Positions 16,685-25,565 of a DNA stretch of 64,000 bases are shown here, piece by piece. The stretch covers positions 62,001 to 126,000 of the forward strand of contig NZ_JAAVUP010000002.1 in the NCBI RefSeq assembly GCF_012163135.1, in the 5' to 3' direction. Source of the stretch: Neoroseomonas oryzicola. Lineage in GTDB: Bacteria > Pseudomonadota > Alphaproteobacteria > Acetobacterales > Acetobacteraceae. Positions within the stretch are counted from its first letter, which is position 1; each line of letters begins with the position of its first letter. Below the pieces are notes generated by a model. It was not told the DNA's origin and made no database searches. It worked only from the letters and a program-made list of their open reading frames with translations. The position numbers were made by a program, and so were the translations under genes.

Positions 16685-18553
16685 ATGACCGTCCTTTCCA
16701 TCCGCGACCTGACCATCCGCATCGCCGGCCGGCCGCTGCTGGAAGGGGCGAACCTGCAGATCGACGACGGCCGAAAGGTCGGCCTGGTCGGGCGCAACGG
16801 CGCCGGCAAGTCGACCCTGCTACGCGCGATCACCGGCGACCTGCAGCCCGATGGCGGGGAACTCCGCCTCGCCCAGCGGGCCAGGATGGCGCATGTGGCG
16901 CAGGAAGCGCCGGGCGGCGAGGAGGCGCTGATCGACGTCGTGCTCGCCGCCGATACGGAACGCACCGCGCTGATGACGGAGGCCGAGACCTCCGCCGATC
17001 CCGCGCGCCTCGCCGAGATCCACGACCGGCTGATCGCCATCCGCGCCGACAGCGCGCCGGCGCGGGCGGGCGCGATCCTCTCGGGCCTCGGCTTCGATGC
17101 GGCGGCGCAGGCGCGGCCGTCGCGGGAATTCTCGGGCGGGTGGCGGATGCGCGTGGCCCTCGCCCGCGCGCTGTTCCTCGAACCCGAATTGCTGCTGCTG
17201 GACGAGCCGACCAACCACCTCGACCTCGAAGCCACCATGTGGCTCGAATCCTGGCTGCAGCGCTTCGCCGGCGCGGCCATCGTGGTCAGCCACGACCGTG
17301 GGCTGCTGGAACGCTGCGTCGATTCCATCGCGCATCTCGATCAGCGCAAGATCACGCTCTACCAGGGCAACTTCGCCGATTTCGTGCGCATGCGCGCCGA
17401 GCGCCAGGCCCAGCAGGCCGCGGCGAACGAACGCATCGCCGCCGAGCGCGCGCACATCCAGTCCTTCATCGACCGCTTCCGCTACAAGGCGTCCAAGGCG
17501 CGCCAGGCGCAGTCGCGCATCAAGGCGCTGGAACGCATGCCGGCGATCGAGGCGGTGGTCGAGGACACGCCGGTCCGCTTTGCCTTCCCGTCCTCCGAGG
17601 AATTGCCGCCGCCGATCCTGTCGCTGAACGGCTGCTCGGTCGGCTATGGCGGGCCGCCGATCCTGCGCAACCTGACGCTACGGCTCGACCAGGACGACCG
17701 CATCGCGCTGCTCGGGGCCAACGGCAACGGCAAGTCGACGCTCGCGAAGCTGCTCGCCGGGCGGCTGCAGCCCGAAGGCGGGACGCATTTCCGCAACGCA
17801 AAGCTGCGCGTGGGCTATTTCGCGCAGCACCAGGCGGAGGAACTCGACCTCGACGGCACGCCGCTGACGCATATGCAGGCGGCGCTGCCCAAGGCGACCG
17901 AGACGGCCTGCCGGTCGCAACTCGCCCGCTTCGGGCTCGACGCCGACCGCGCGGACAACCGCATCACGGCGCTGTCGGGCGGCGAGAAGGCGCGGCTGCT
18001 CCTCGCGCTGACGACGCGCGACGCGCCGCAATTGCTGATCCTCGACGAACCGACCAACCACCTCGACATCGATGCGCGCGAGGCGCTGGTGAAGGCGCTC
18101 GCGGATTATTCGGGCGCGGTGGTGCTGATCACCCACGACCCGCATTTGGTGGAACTCGCCGCCGACCGGCTCTGGCTGGTCGCGGACGGCACGGTGACGA
18201 ATTTCGACGGCGACCTCGACGACTACCGGGCGCTGCTGGCCGAACGCGCCCGCGGTGCCGCCGGCCGCGCCGAGCCCGGCGGTGCCAAGGCAGGCGCGCG
18301 GCGCGAGCGGGCGGAAACCCGCGTCGCGACCGCCCCCCTGCGCGCGCGCATCAAGGAAATCGAGCAGAGCCTCGAGAAGCTCGCGCGCGAGGACGCGCTG
18401 ATCGAGAAGCGGCTCTCGGATCCCGACACCTATGCGCGCTTCAAGCCCGAGGACATCGCCTGGGCGAATACCCGCCGCGCCGCCATCGCGAAGGAAACCG
18501 CGACGCTCGAGGAGGAATGGCTCGAGGTTTCGGCGCGACTCGAAGCCGCCTGA
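16685..18553 (+). CDS. ABC-F family ATPase (YheS/Uup-like)
   Basis: 622-residue soluble protein with two nucleotide-binding domains in tandem and no membrane segments. Domain 1 has Walker A 'GRNGAGKST', signature 'FSGGWRMRVALARALF' and 'LDEPTNHLD'. Domain 2 has 'GANGNGKST', 'LSGGEKARLLLAL' and again 'LDEPTNHLD'. Between them is the charged P-site linker (about residues 240-300), and the C-terminus is a charged coiled-coil. ABC-F proteins act on ribosomes (translation rescue, rarely antibiotic resistance); no resistance context is visible. ATG at 16685 is chosen by alignment; no strong ribosome site is present. Confidence 0.9.
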   Translation: MTVLSIRDLTIRIAGRPLLEGANLQIDDGRKVGLVGRNGAGKSTLLRAITGDLQPDGGELRLAQRARMAHVAQEAPGGEEALIDVVLAADTERTALMTEAETSADPARLAEIHDRLIAIRADSAPARAGAILSGLGFDAAAQARPSREFSGGWRMRVALARALFLEPELLLLDEPTNHLDLEATMWLESWLQRFAGAAIVVSHDRGLLERCVDSIAHLDQRKITLYQGNFADFVRMRAERQAQQAAANERIAAERAHIQSFIDRFRYKASKARQAQSRIKALERMPAIEAVVEDTPVRFAFPSSEELPPPILSLNGCSVGYGGPPILRNLTLRLDQDDRIALLGANGNGKSTLAKLLAGRLQPEGGTHFRNAKLRVGYFAQHQAEELDLDGTPLTHMQAALPKATETACRSQLARFGLDADRADNRITALSGGEKARLLLALTTRDAPQLLILDEPTNHLDIDAREALVKALADYSGAVVLITHDPHLVELAADRLWLVADGTVTNFDGDLDDYRALLAERARGAAGRAEPGGAKAGARRERAETRVATAPLRARIKEIEQSLEKLAREDALIEKRLSDPDTYARFKPEDIAWANTRRAAIAKETATLEEEWLEVSARLEAA

Positions 18554-18554
18554 G

Positions 18555-18731
18555 TCAGCCAGCCCGCCGTGCCTGCTGCGCGGCGGCGCGGACCTGTTCG
18601 TCCTCCAGCGTCCGCCGCATGAAGGTGGGCCACAGCGCGCGGCCGGTCGGCGGTTCCTGCACCGGACCTTTCTCCGGTGGTGCGATCCGGGCGGCCTCGA
18701 AGGCCGGCCGGGGCGGTTCGATGCTTGCCAT
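18555..18731 (-). CDS. Small uncharacterised protein, 58 residues
   Basis: Short reading frame starting ATG at 18731 with GGAGG about 7 nt upstream, ending in TGA two bases after the stop of the convergent ABC-F gene. It is basic and proline-rich at the start ('MASIEPPRPAFEAARIAPP'), then 'GRALWPTFMRRTLEDEQVRA' and an alanine/arginine tail. There is no signal peptide or membrane segment. I do not recognise the family. Evidence for coding is the ribosome site, codon bias toward G/C in third positions, and the fit in an otherwise empty gap. Confidence 0.55.
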   Translation of the reverse strand: MASIEPPRPAFEAARIAPPEKGPVQEPPTGRALWPTFMRRTLEDEQVRAAAQQARRAG

Positions 18732-18900
18732 CACGCCCCTCCTTCACCTGACGCAGTGATCGAAGGCTAGCGCCCGGCCGCGGCCGAAAACAACGAAAGC
18801 TTGCGTGACACCGGCGTGTCAGGCGGGCTGGACCGGCGGCGCAGGATCGGCCAGAGGAACGCCATGGCCGGCGCCCCCGCGCCGCCGGGAGGAGACCGCC

Positions 18901-19866
18901 ATGATCCGCCGCCGCGCGCTGCTCGCGACCCCGATTCTCGCCGCCCCCGCCGTCGCCGGGGCGCAGGCCTGGCCGTCGCGGCCGGTGCGCGTCGTTGTGG
19001 CCTACCCGCCGGGCGGGTCGACCGACGTGCTGGCGCGGACGCTCGCGGCCGCGCTGCAGGAGGCCTTTGCCGGCAGCACCTTCGTGGTGGACAACCGGCC
19101 GGGTGGCGCGGCCGTCGTCGGCACCCAGGCGGTGGCGCAGGCCGCGCCGGACGGGACGACGCTCTCGCTCGGCAACAACCAGACCCATGCGGCGAATGCG
19201 GCGATGCTGCCCTCGCTGCCCTTCGATCCGGTGGCGGATTTCGCGCCCATCGCGCGGCTCGCCGCGGTGCACCATGCGCTGGTGGTGCCGATGAACGGGG
19301 CGCGGACGCTCGCCGAGCTCGCAGCCAAGGGGAAGAACGGCGGGCGGGTGACCTATGCGTCCTCGGGTGCGGGGTCCGCGAGCCACGTCATCGCCGAGAC
19401 CTTCGTGAAGCGCGAAGGCATGGACGCAACCCACGTTCCGTATCGCGGCGGCGCGCAGGCGACGACGGACACGGTCTCCGGCACGGTGGACTTCTTCGTC
19501 TCCACCTGGCCGCAGGTGGTGCAACTCGTACGGGAAGGGCGGCTGCGGGCCCTCGGCGTCGGATCCCCCGCGCGGCTGCCGGAAACGCCCGACGTGCCGA
19601 CCTTCGCCGAGCAGGGCGCGCAGGACCTTGCGGTCGATGCCTGGTTCGGCCTGTGGGCGCCGGCACGCACCGATGCGACGATCGTCACGCGCCTGTCGGA
19701 CGCGCTGATGCGCATCCTGGCGGATCCCGCGATGCGCGAGCGCCTGACGTCCCAGGGCTTCGTCGCCGCGCCGATGCCGGCCGATGCCTTCGCCGCCTTC
19801 CAGCGCGAGGAGGTGGAGCGCTGGCGCCGGATGGTGGAGATCACCGGTATCCGGCTGCAGGGCTGA
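18901..19866 (+). CDS. Bug-family tripartite tricarboxylate transporter substrate-binding protein
   Basis: 321-residue periplasmic binding protein. It has a twin-basic signal peptide ('MIRRRALLATPILAAPAVAGA'-type, cleavage near residue 22) and the Bug motifs 'WPSRPVRVVVAYPPGGSTDV', 'VVDNRPGG' and 'PYRGGAQATTD'. Such proteins bind small carboxylates or other metabolites for TctAB-type transporters. No tctA/tctB gene is nearby, so this is one of the orphan Bug proteins that accumulate in Acetobacteraceae and Burkholderiales. ATG at 18901 follows GGAGGAG. The convergent holC gene ends 4 nt away. Confidence 0.92.
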   Translation: MIRRRALLATPILAAPAVAGAQAWPSRPVRVVVAYPPGGSTDVLARTLAAALQEAFAGSTFVVDNRPGGAAVVGTQAVAQAAPDGTTLSLGNNQTHAANAAMLPSLPFDPVADFAPIARLAAVHHALVVPMNGARTLAELAAKGKNGGRVTYASSGAGSASHVIAETFVKREGMDATHVPYRGGAQATTDTVSGTVDFFVSTWPQVVQLVREGRLRALGVGSPARLPETPDVPTFAEQGAQDLAVDAWFGLWAPARTDATIVTRLSDALMRILADPAMRERLTSQGFVAAPMPADAFAAFQREEVERWRRMVEITGIRLQG

Positions 19867-19869
19867 AGC

Positions 19870-20319
19870 TCAGCCCTTCTTTTCCCATCCCGACGCGCCC
19901 TGCTGCCAATAGGTCAGGGCGTGTCCGGCGGCCTTGGCGGCCGCCCAGCGGCGGCGGGCGGCGGCCACGGCGGCCTCGTCCGACCCGTCGAACAGGTCGA
20001 GCACGCGGTCGTAGTCGCCAAGCCGCGCGCTGTCCGCGCCATCCACCAGGAACAGGAAGCGCGCGCCGTTGCCCGGCGCGGTGTCGGCGGTGGACAACAG
20101 GATGGGCTGCAGCGGGTCATTCTCTCCGCCGGCCATCCCGTGCGGCAGCCAGTCCGGCTCCGTCGCGGTCCACAGCGCGGCGTCGAGCGCCTTGGCGCGC
20201 TCCGCTTCGCCGCAGAGCACGAAGGCGCGCCCGCCGGTCGCCAGCGCGCGGCCGAGCAGCCGGGGCAACGCCTGGTCCAATTTCGTGCGGGTGAGGTGGT
20301 AGAAGCCGATCTCGGTCAT
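19870..20319 (-). CDS. holC: DNA polymerase III chi subunit
   Basis: 149 residues, close to the 147 of E. coli chi. Chi links the clamp loader to single-strand-binding protein. The start 'MTEIGFYHLTRTKLDQALPR', then 'ALWTATEPDWLPHG', 'PILLSTADTAP' and 'YDRVLDLFDGSDEAAVAAAR' follow the HolC pattern. ATG at 20319 overlaps the preceding stop (ATGA). The usual neighbour pepA lies upstream, here separated by one inserted gene. Confidence 0.92.
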   Translation of the reverse strand: MTEIGFYHLTRTKLDQALPRLLGRALATGGRAFVLCGEAERAKALDAALWTATEPDWLPHGMAGGENDPLQPILLSTADTAPGNGARFLFLVDGADSARLGDYDRVLDLFDGSDEAAVAAARRRWAAAKAAGHALTYWQQGASGWEKKG

Positions 20320-20747
20320 GGCTGAAAATCGGGCTCGCACCAGTCGTTCCATCGAAACTCTCTGACCGCCGACGCTTCGGTATCGACGAGCCAGATTTCG
20401 AGTTCAGGGAAGGCGGCCCCGATGCGAGGCCAAGCACGCCCTATCGCAGCGGCGCGCTGCCGCAGTCCGCGACCAAATCTGGACGGCAGGGCGATGACCA
20501 GCCTTGCTCCAGCGTCATCGGCTCGGGACGCAGCTCGAAAGAATGCCTCATAGAAGTCCTTGGCGCGCGCTGGGGGCGACGACTTGAAGGCAATGGCTTC
20601 GATGAAGATGCGCTCGCCCTGAAGCACCGCTTCGATGTCCACGCCGGTCTCGCCGTTGCGTCGCGGCTCGGATACTCGATACCCGCGCGCGGCCAGCGTC
20701 GCACGTACGACTGCTTCGACCGCGGAACTCGCGACGAGCGCGGCCAC
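20316..20747 (-). CDS. Uncharacterised protein with a nuclease-like (PD-(D/E)xK-type) pattern
   Basis: 143 residues from GTG at 20747. An N-terminal helical region ending 'ARGYRVSEPRRNGETGVDIEA' is followed by strand-like 'ERIFIEAIAFK' and a mixed alpha/beta C-terminal half ending 'ELEIWLVDTE'. D37, E50 and K55 sit roughly where a PD-(D/E)xK core would have them, but the canonical ExK spacing is not kept. Calling it a nuclease is therefore tentative. Codon use is noticeably less G/C-biased than in the neighbours, suggesting later arrival, yet the stop overlaps the holC start by 4 nt. Confidence 0.6.
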   Translation of the reverse strand: MAALVASSAVEAVVRATLAARGYRVSEPRRNGETGVDIEAVLQGERIFIEAIAFKSSPPARAKDFYEAFFRAASRADDAGARLVIALPSRFGRGLRQRAAAIGRAWPRIGAAFPELEIWLVDTEASAVREFRWNDWCEPDFQP

Positions 20748-20749
20748 TG

Positions 20750-22177
20750 CTATGGCTCCTCCTCGAAGCGCAGGGCGACCAGGCGGTCGAGCAGCCGCGC
20801 CCCGAAGCCTATCGGACCGGCGGGCCCCAGCGCATGAGGTTCTTCAGCCGTCATCACCCCCGCGATGTCGAGATGCGCCCAGGGAACCTCGCCCACGAAC
20901 TCCCGCAGGAAGGCGGCGGCATGGCAGGCATCGGGCAGCAGGCTGCTCGCCTCGTCCCCCGTCGCGCATTGCTTGAGGTCGGCGATGTCGGAGACGAGGT
21001 CCTCGCGGTGGCGGTCCCCGATCGGCATGGGCCAGAGCGGCTCGCCGACCGCTTCGCCCGCCGCCGCCGCCGCGGCCATCAGCGCCGCATCGGTGCCGAA
21101 GATCGCCGCGCGGTGGTGGCCGAGCGCGGTGATCGCCGCCCCCGTCAGCGTCGCGAGGTCGATCACCGCGCGCGGACGGAAGCGATGCGTCGCATGGTGC
21201 AGCGCGTCGGCGAGGACCATGCGGCCCTCGGCATCCGTGTCGATCACCTCGACCGTGCGGCGCGACGCGGTGCGGATCACGTCCCCGGGGCGGTAGGACC
21301 GGGCGCCGGTCGCGTTCTCGGCGATGGCGAGCACCGCGACGACGGGCGCTGGCGACTTCCGCCGCGCGATGGCCACCATCGCGCCGACGCAGGCGGCCGC
21401 ACCCGCCATATCGGCGCGCATCTCCTCCATCCCCTCCGCGCCCTTGATGGACACGCCACCGGTGTCGAAGACGATGCCCTTGCCGACGAGGGCGACGGGT
21501 GGGACCGGCAGCACGCCGCGCCAGCGCAGCACGGCAAGGCGCGGCGGGGAGGCGCTCGCCCCGCCGACCGCGAGCAGCGCGCCGAAGCCGTGGCGTTCGA
21601 GCCAGCCGCGGCCGTGGATCTCGACCTCGAGGCCTTCCGCCTCCAGCGCCTCGAGCCGCTTCGCGAAGGTCTTGGTGGTCAGGCGGTTGGCCGGCTCGAC
21701 GATCAGGTCGCGGGCCATCAGGCAACCGGCGACGCCGGGGGCGAGCTCCGCGAAGGCGGCCTCGGCCGCATCCGGCTGCGGCGCGTGGACGGTCAGGCGG
21801 CGCGGGTGCTTCGGCGGCGCGGCGGTCCTGAGCGCGTCGAAGCGCCAGGCGGCGAGGGCGACGCCGGCCGCCGTCGCGGCGGCCTCGGCCGGCGTCAGGC
21901 CGCGTGCATCGAGCGCGATCTCCGTGAGCTCGCCCGCGGCGAGCGCCGCGGCCGCGCCCGCCTTCTCGAAGGCGAGCGGCGCCTGGTCCTTGCCGATGCC
22001 CGGCAGCAGCCGCCGGGGCGCGCCGGGCAGGTCGAGCACCTCGCCCGCCTCGCCCGTGAAGCGCGCCGCCTTCGCTGCCGCCGCGAGCGCGCGCGGCACC
22101 GCCGCACCCTCCGCGACGGGCAGGATGCAGGCGGCTTCGGCGCCCGGCGCGCCGCGGGTGAAGCGGACGGCGATCAC
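20750..22177 (-). CDS. Leucyl aminopeptidase family protein (M17), second paralogue
   Basis: 475-residue cytosolic metallo-aminopeptidase. The C-terminal catalytic domain has 'GKGIVFDTGGVSIK' (first metal lysine and aspartate), 'MRADMAGAA' and 'IDTDAEGRMVLADALHH', the M17 signature, so catalytic residues appear intact. The N-terminal domain is divergent from the adjacent PepA. GTG at 22177 is proposed because it is the first codon after the upstream stop at 22188. It follows the pepA gene by about 10 nt, so the two M17 genes form a tandem pair. It ends with 'FEEEP' just before the nuclease-like gene. Confidence 0.88.
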   Translation of the reverse strand: MIAVRFTRGAPGAEAACILPVAEGAAVPRALAAAAKAARFTGEAGEVLDLPGAPRRLLPGIGKDQAPLAFEKAGAAAALAAGELTEIALDARGLTPAEAAATAAGVALAAWRFDALRTAAPPKHPRRLTVHAPQPDAAEAAFAELAPGVAGCLMARDLIVEPANRLTTKTFAKRLEALEAEGLEVEIHGRGWLERHGFGALLAVGGASASPPRLAVLRWRGVLPVPPVALVGKGIVFDTGGVSIKGAEGMEEMRADMAGAAACVGAMVAIARRKSPAPVVAVLAIAENATGARSYRPGDVIRTASRRTVEVIDTDAEGRMVLADALHHATHRFRPRAVIDLATLTGAAITALGHHRAAIFGTDAALMAAAAAAGEAVGEPLWPMPIGDRHREDLVSDIADLKQCATGDEASSLLPDACHAAAFLREFVGEVPWAHLDIAGVMTAEEPHALGPAGPIGFGARLLDRLVALRFEEEP

Positions 22178-22187
22178 GCCGGCGCGC

Positions 22188-23657
22188 TCAGCCCTCGTAG
22201 TGCTCGGCGACCAGGCGGTCGAGCAGCCGCACGCCGTAGGCCGTGGCACCCTTGGGCGCGGTCGGCAGGTCCTTGCCGCTCCAGGCCGTGCCGGCGATGT
22301 CGAGATGCGCCCAGGGCCTGCCCTGCACGAAGCGCTGGATGAACTGCGCCGCGGTGATCGACCCGCCCGGCCGCCCGCCGACATTCTTCATGTCGGCGAT
22401 GTCGGACTTGATCTGCTTGTCGTAGGCCTCGCCGAGCGGCATGCGCCAGCACGCCTCGCCCACCTGCTTGCCCGCGGCCTCGATGCGCTGGGCCAGCGTG
22501 TCGTCGTTGCTGAACAGGCCCGCATGCTCGTGGCCGAGGGCGATGATGATCGCGCCCGTCAGCGTCGCGAGGTCGACCATGAACAGGGGGTCGAACTTTT
22601 CGATGCAGTAGTGGATGACGTCGGCGAGGACGAGGCGCCCTTCCGCGTCGGTGTTGATGACCTCGACCGTCTGGCCCGAGGCGGTGGTGACCACGTCGCC
22701 CGGGCGCTGCGCGGTGCCGGAGGGCATGTTCTCCACCAGGCCGACGATGCCGACCACGTCGGCCTTGGCCTTGCGGCCGGCCAGCGCGGCCATCAGGCCG
22801 ATCACCGTGCCGGCGCCGGCCATGTCCCACTTCATGTCCTCCATGCCCGCCGCCGGCTTGATGGAGATGCCGCCGGTGTCGAAGGTCACGCCCTTGCCGA
22901 TGAAGGCGAGCGGCTTGCCGGCCTTCTTGCCCTTGGGCGCGCCGTTCCAGGTCATGACGACCATGCGCGGTTCCTGCGCGCTGCCCTGCGCGACGCCGAG
23001 CAGCGCGCCGAAGCCGAGCTTCTTCATCTCCTTGGGTCCGAGGATCTCGACGCCGACGCCGAGCTTCTCGAGCGCCTTGCAGCGGTCGGCGCATTCGGCG
23101 GGCGTCAGCACGTTGGGCGGCTCGCTGACCAGGTCGCGGGTCAGGAACACGCCGTCGGCGATCGCCTGCAGCGGCGCGAAGGCAGCCTTGGCCTTGGCGA
23201 CGTCCGAGGTCGCGACGGCCAGGCGCTCGAGCTTCGGCTTGTCCTCGGGCTTCTCGGTCGTGCGGTAGCGGTCGAAGCGGTAGGACCGCAGCGCCACCCC
23301 CATGGCGAAGGCGGCGGCGAGCGCGGGGGTCAGGCCGTCGGCGGCGACCACGGCCTCGCGCTCCTGGGCGATCGGGCCGGCGACCGCCCCGCCCGCGGCC
23401 TCGGCGGCCGCCGCGGCGGGATCCTTGCCGAGGCCGATCGCGACCACCTTGGCGAGGCCGGCGCCGGGCGCCCACAGCACCGCGCTCTGGCCCTTGCGGC
23501 CCTTGAAGCGCGCCGCCTCGAGCCCGCGGGAGATGGCGCCCCCGGTCGCCTCGTCGGCCTGCTTCGCGAGGCCCATGAGCGGCGCGTCCTCCGTCACCGG
23601 CAGGACCAGGGCGCCGGCACGCGGCAGGGCAGGCTTGACGAAGGCGATGTCGGGCAT
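22188..23657 (-). CDS. pepA: Leucyl aminopeptidase PepA (M17)
   Basis: 489 residues. Cleaves N-terminal leucine and other residues from peptides with two divalent metals. Catalytic core: 'GKGVTFDTGGISIKPAAG', 'MKWDMAGAG' and the M17 signature 'NTDAEGRLVLAD'. The N-terminal macro-like domain is normal length, and the C-terminal 'PWAHLDIAGTAW' is typical. In some proteobacteria PepA also binds DNA; nothing here shows that. The start ATG at 23657 gives 'MPDIAFVKPALPRAG'. Pairing with holC downstream is a conserved arrangement. Confidence 0.95.
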   Translation of the reverse strand: MPDIAFVKPALPRAGALVLPVTEDAPLMGLAKQADEATGGAISRGLEAARFKGRKGQSAVLWAPGAGLAKVVAIGLGKDPAAAAAEAAGGAVAGPIAQEREAVVAADGLTPALAAAFAMGVALRSYRFDRYRTTEKPEDKPKLERLAVATSDVAKAKAAFAPLQAIADGVFLTRDLVSEPPNVLTPAECADRCKALEKLGVGVEILGPKEMKKLGFGALLGVAQGSAQEPRMVVMTWNGAPKGKKAGKPLAFIGKGVTFDTGGISIKPAAGMEDMKWDMAGAGTVIGLMAALAGRKAKADVVGIVGLVENMPSGTAQRPGDVVTTASGQTVEVINTDAEGRLVLADVIHYCIEKFDPLFMVDLATLTGAIIIALGHEHAGLFSNDDTLAQRIEAAGKQVGEACWRMPLGEAYDKQIKSDIADMKNVGGRPGGSITAAQFIQRFVQGRPWAHLDIAGTAWSGKDLPTAPKGATAYGVRLLDRLVAEHYEG

Positions 23658-23765
23658 GGGAACTCCGGGCGGGGGGCGTGTTCAGCCTGTCACATTAGGC
23701 ATCGGCCGGGCCCGCGGCCAGGGGCGGGGCTTGCCGCAGGGGCCGGGCGGGGCCACACCCCGCGC

Positions 23766-24530
23766 ATGGATGACGACGCCCTGCTCGCGCTCGCCGTCCG
23801 CCTGGCCGACCAGGCGGCGGCGGCCATCAATGCCGTGCGCGCCGCGGGCTTCGCGGTGGACCGCAAGACCGACCGCACCCCGGTGACCGAGGCCGACCAC
23901 ATCGCCGAGGCCCTGATCGTCGAGGGCCTGCGCGCCGCCGCCCCCGGCATTCCCGTCATCGCCGAGGAGGAGATCGAGGCCGGCACCGCGCCCGCCGAGC
24001 CGGGGCACCGCTTCTGGCTGGTCGACCCGCTGGACGGCACGCGGGAATTCGCTGCCGGTCGCGATAATTTCACCGTGAATGTCGGGCTGGTGGAGGACGG
24101 GCGCGCGGTGCTGGGCGCCGTCGCGATCCCGGCGACGGGGGAAGTCTTCTGGGGCCGGGTCGGCGCCGGGGCCTTCAAGCGCGATGCGGGCGGCACGCGG
24201 GCGATCTCGGTGCGCGCGGTGCCGGCCGAGGGCGTCACGGTCATGGGCAGCCACCACTACCAGGACGACCCGCGCCTGGGCCGCTTCCTCGCGGGGCGGA
24301 AGGTCGCGCGGATCGTCAACATCGGCTCGGCCGAGAAGTTCTGCCGGGTGGCGGAGGGCAGCGCCGATCTCTACCCGCGCTTCGGGCGCACCATGGAATG
24401 GGACAGCGCCGCCCCCCACGCCGTGCTCGAGGCCGCGGGCGGCACGATCCGCCTGCTCGAGGGCGGTGGGCCGCTCACCTACCGCAAGCCGCGCTGGGAG
24501 AATCCGGGCTTCGTCTGCACCGGCGGCTGA
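23766..24530 (+). CDS. cysQ: 3'(2'),5'-bisphosphate nucleotidase (CysQ, inositol monophosphatase family)
   Basis: 254 residues. Hydrolyses PAP/PAPS or related phosphomonoesters using Mg2+. Metal-site motifs are E68/E69 in 'IAEEEI', D87 and D90 in 'WLVDPLDGTREF', and the C-terminal 'EWDSAAPHAVLEAAGG'. Together these favour CysQ over SuhB or HisN. ATG at 23766 immediately follows a G/C-rich stretch with no clear ribosome site. It is divergent from pepA with 108 nt between and convergent with an unrecognised gene. Confidence 0.9.
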   Translation: MDDDALLALAVRLADQAAAAINAVRAAGFAVDRKTDRTPVTEADHIAEALIVEGLRAAAPGIPVIAEEEIEAGTAPAEPGHRFWLVDPLDGTREFAAGRDNFTVNVGLVEDGRAVLGAVAIPATGEVFWGRVGAGAFKRDAGGTRAISVRAVPAEGVTVMGSHHYQDDPRLGRFLAGRKVARIVNIGSAEKFCRVAEGSADLYPRFGRTMEWDSAAPHAVLEAAGGTIRLLEGGGPLTYRKPRWENPGFVCTGG

Positions 24531-24565
24531 AGCGGCGGCGCGACCTGCGCCGCCGCCAGCCTGCA

Positions 24566-25411
24566 TCACGCCTTCGCCTTGCGGCGATCGAGCGTGACAT
24601 GGATGCCGGCGTCCGCCAGCGCGCGGTTGTAGGCCGCGAAATCGGTCTTCCCGGTGTCGAGCTGCCCGAGCAGCGCGGCGATCAGGTCGGACGGATCCAG
24701 GTCGGGCATCGCCTCGAAGAAACGCCCGAGATCGAGGCGCGACGTCACCGTCGGGAAGGGCGAGAGGATGATCGGCCCGCCCGGTTCGGGCGGCAGGGAC
24801 GCGATCGCATTGCCGCCGGCGAGCGGCAGGCTCGCCTGGGTCTGGTCGGAAATGACGCCAGCAGCGGTCAGGTAGGTCGACCGGTTCTGCGGCGTCAGCA
24901 GCACGCGCACCGGCGCGTTCGACTGGGCCACCGAGACGAAGGGGTTCTGCCCCGACCCGAAGGAGGGTCGCAGCGCCGGCAGGAAGATCCGCACATAGCC
25001 TCGCACCTCGAAGTTCGGGGCCGTCAGCGGCGTCGGATCCCCCGGGACGGGGCCGAAGGCGCTCGGCAGCACCGCGACCAGCGCGGTCGATCGTGGCGCG
25101 ATGCGGACGAGGCCGGTGCTCGGCCGGAACACGGAATCCGTCAGCGTGCCGTTCAGCACGCCCTGCTGGTTGTCCGCGCCCGGATTGTCGACGAAGACGA
25201 GCGCGTTGCCCGCCAGGCTGCGGAATTCGCCGTTCGGCGTGCCGGACGGCGGCGGCGTCGCGACGAATTCCAGGCGGTACCGGTACTCCTTGTCCTCGAG
25301 GTTGGTGATGGCCAGGAAATAGCCCTGGATCACGCGGTCCACCGCCGCCACGCCGCTCGGTGCCGACGGCGACTGAGGCTTGAAGATCAACTCGAAATGA
25401 GAGACTTCCAC
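24566..25411 (-). CDS. Uncharacterised 281-residue protein
   Basis: I do not recognise this family. There is no signal peptide or membrane segment. The start 'MEVSHFELIFKPQSPSAP' leads into alternating short hydrophobic stretches and Gly/Pro/Asn turns ('NLEDKEYRYRLEFVATPPP', 'GNALVFVDNPGADNQQG'), suggesting a beta-sandwich. The last 70 residues become helical and charged, ending 'TLDRRKAKA'. Ribosome site GGAGG lies just upstream of ATG 25411. The gene is isolated, convergent with cysQ and divergent from the Sua5 gene. The 154-nt divergent gap has one AT-rich patch at about 25500-25520 that could hold promoters. Confidence 0.7.
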   Translation of the reverse strand: MEVSHFELIFKPQSPSAPSGVAAVDRVIQGYFLAITNLEDKEYRYRLEFVATPPPSGTPNGEFRSLAGNALVFVDNPGADNQQGVLNGTLTDSVFRPSTGLVRIAPRSTALVAVLPSAFGPVPGDPTPLTAPNFEVRGYVRIFLPALRPSFGSGQNPFVSVAQSNAPVRVLLTPQNRSTYLTAAGVISDQTQASLPLAGGNAIASLPPEPGGPIILSPFPTVTSRLDLGRFFEAMPDLDPSDLIAALLGQLDTGKTDFAAYNRALADAGIHVTLDRRKAKA

Positions 25412-25565
25412 GACATGCCTCCTCAGGGTTTCGCGCCGACGGCGACCATCGCCGTCGGGCCCATCGCCGGCGGGCCGCCTCCCCGCGCGATGCCGGCAGG
25501 GATAATGATTCCGATTTCGAACCGGTTGGCGCCGTGACGGGTATTACAACCCAGGGTCGTGGACC

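Noticed and set aside
21324-23765. Long upstream extension of the cysQ frame
   Set aside because: The extension is antisense to the two M17 genes. The conserved protein begins at ATG 23766.
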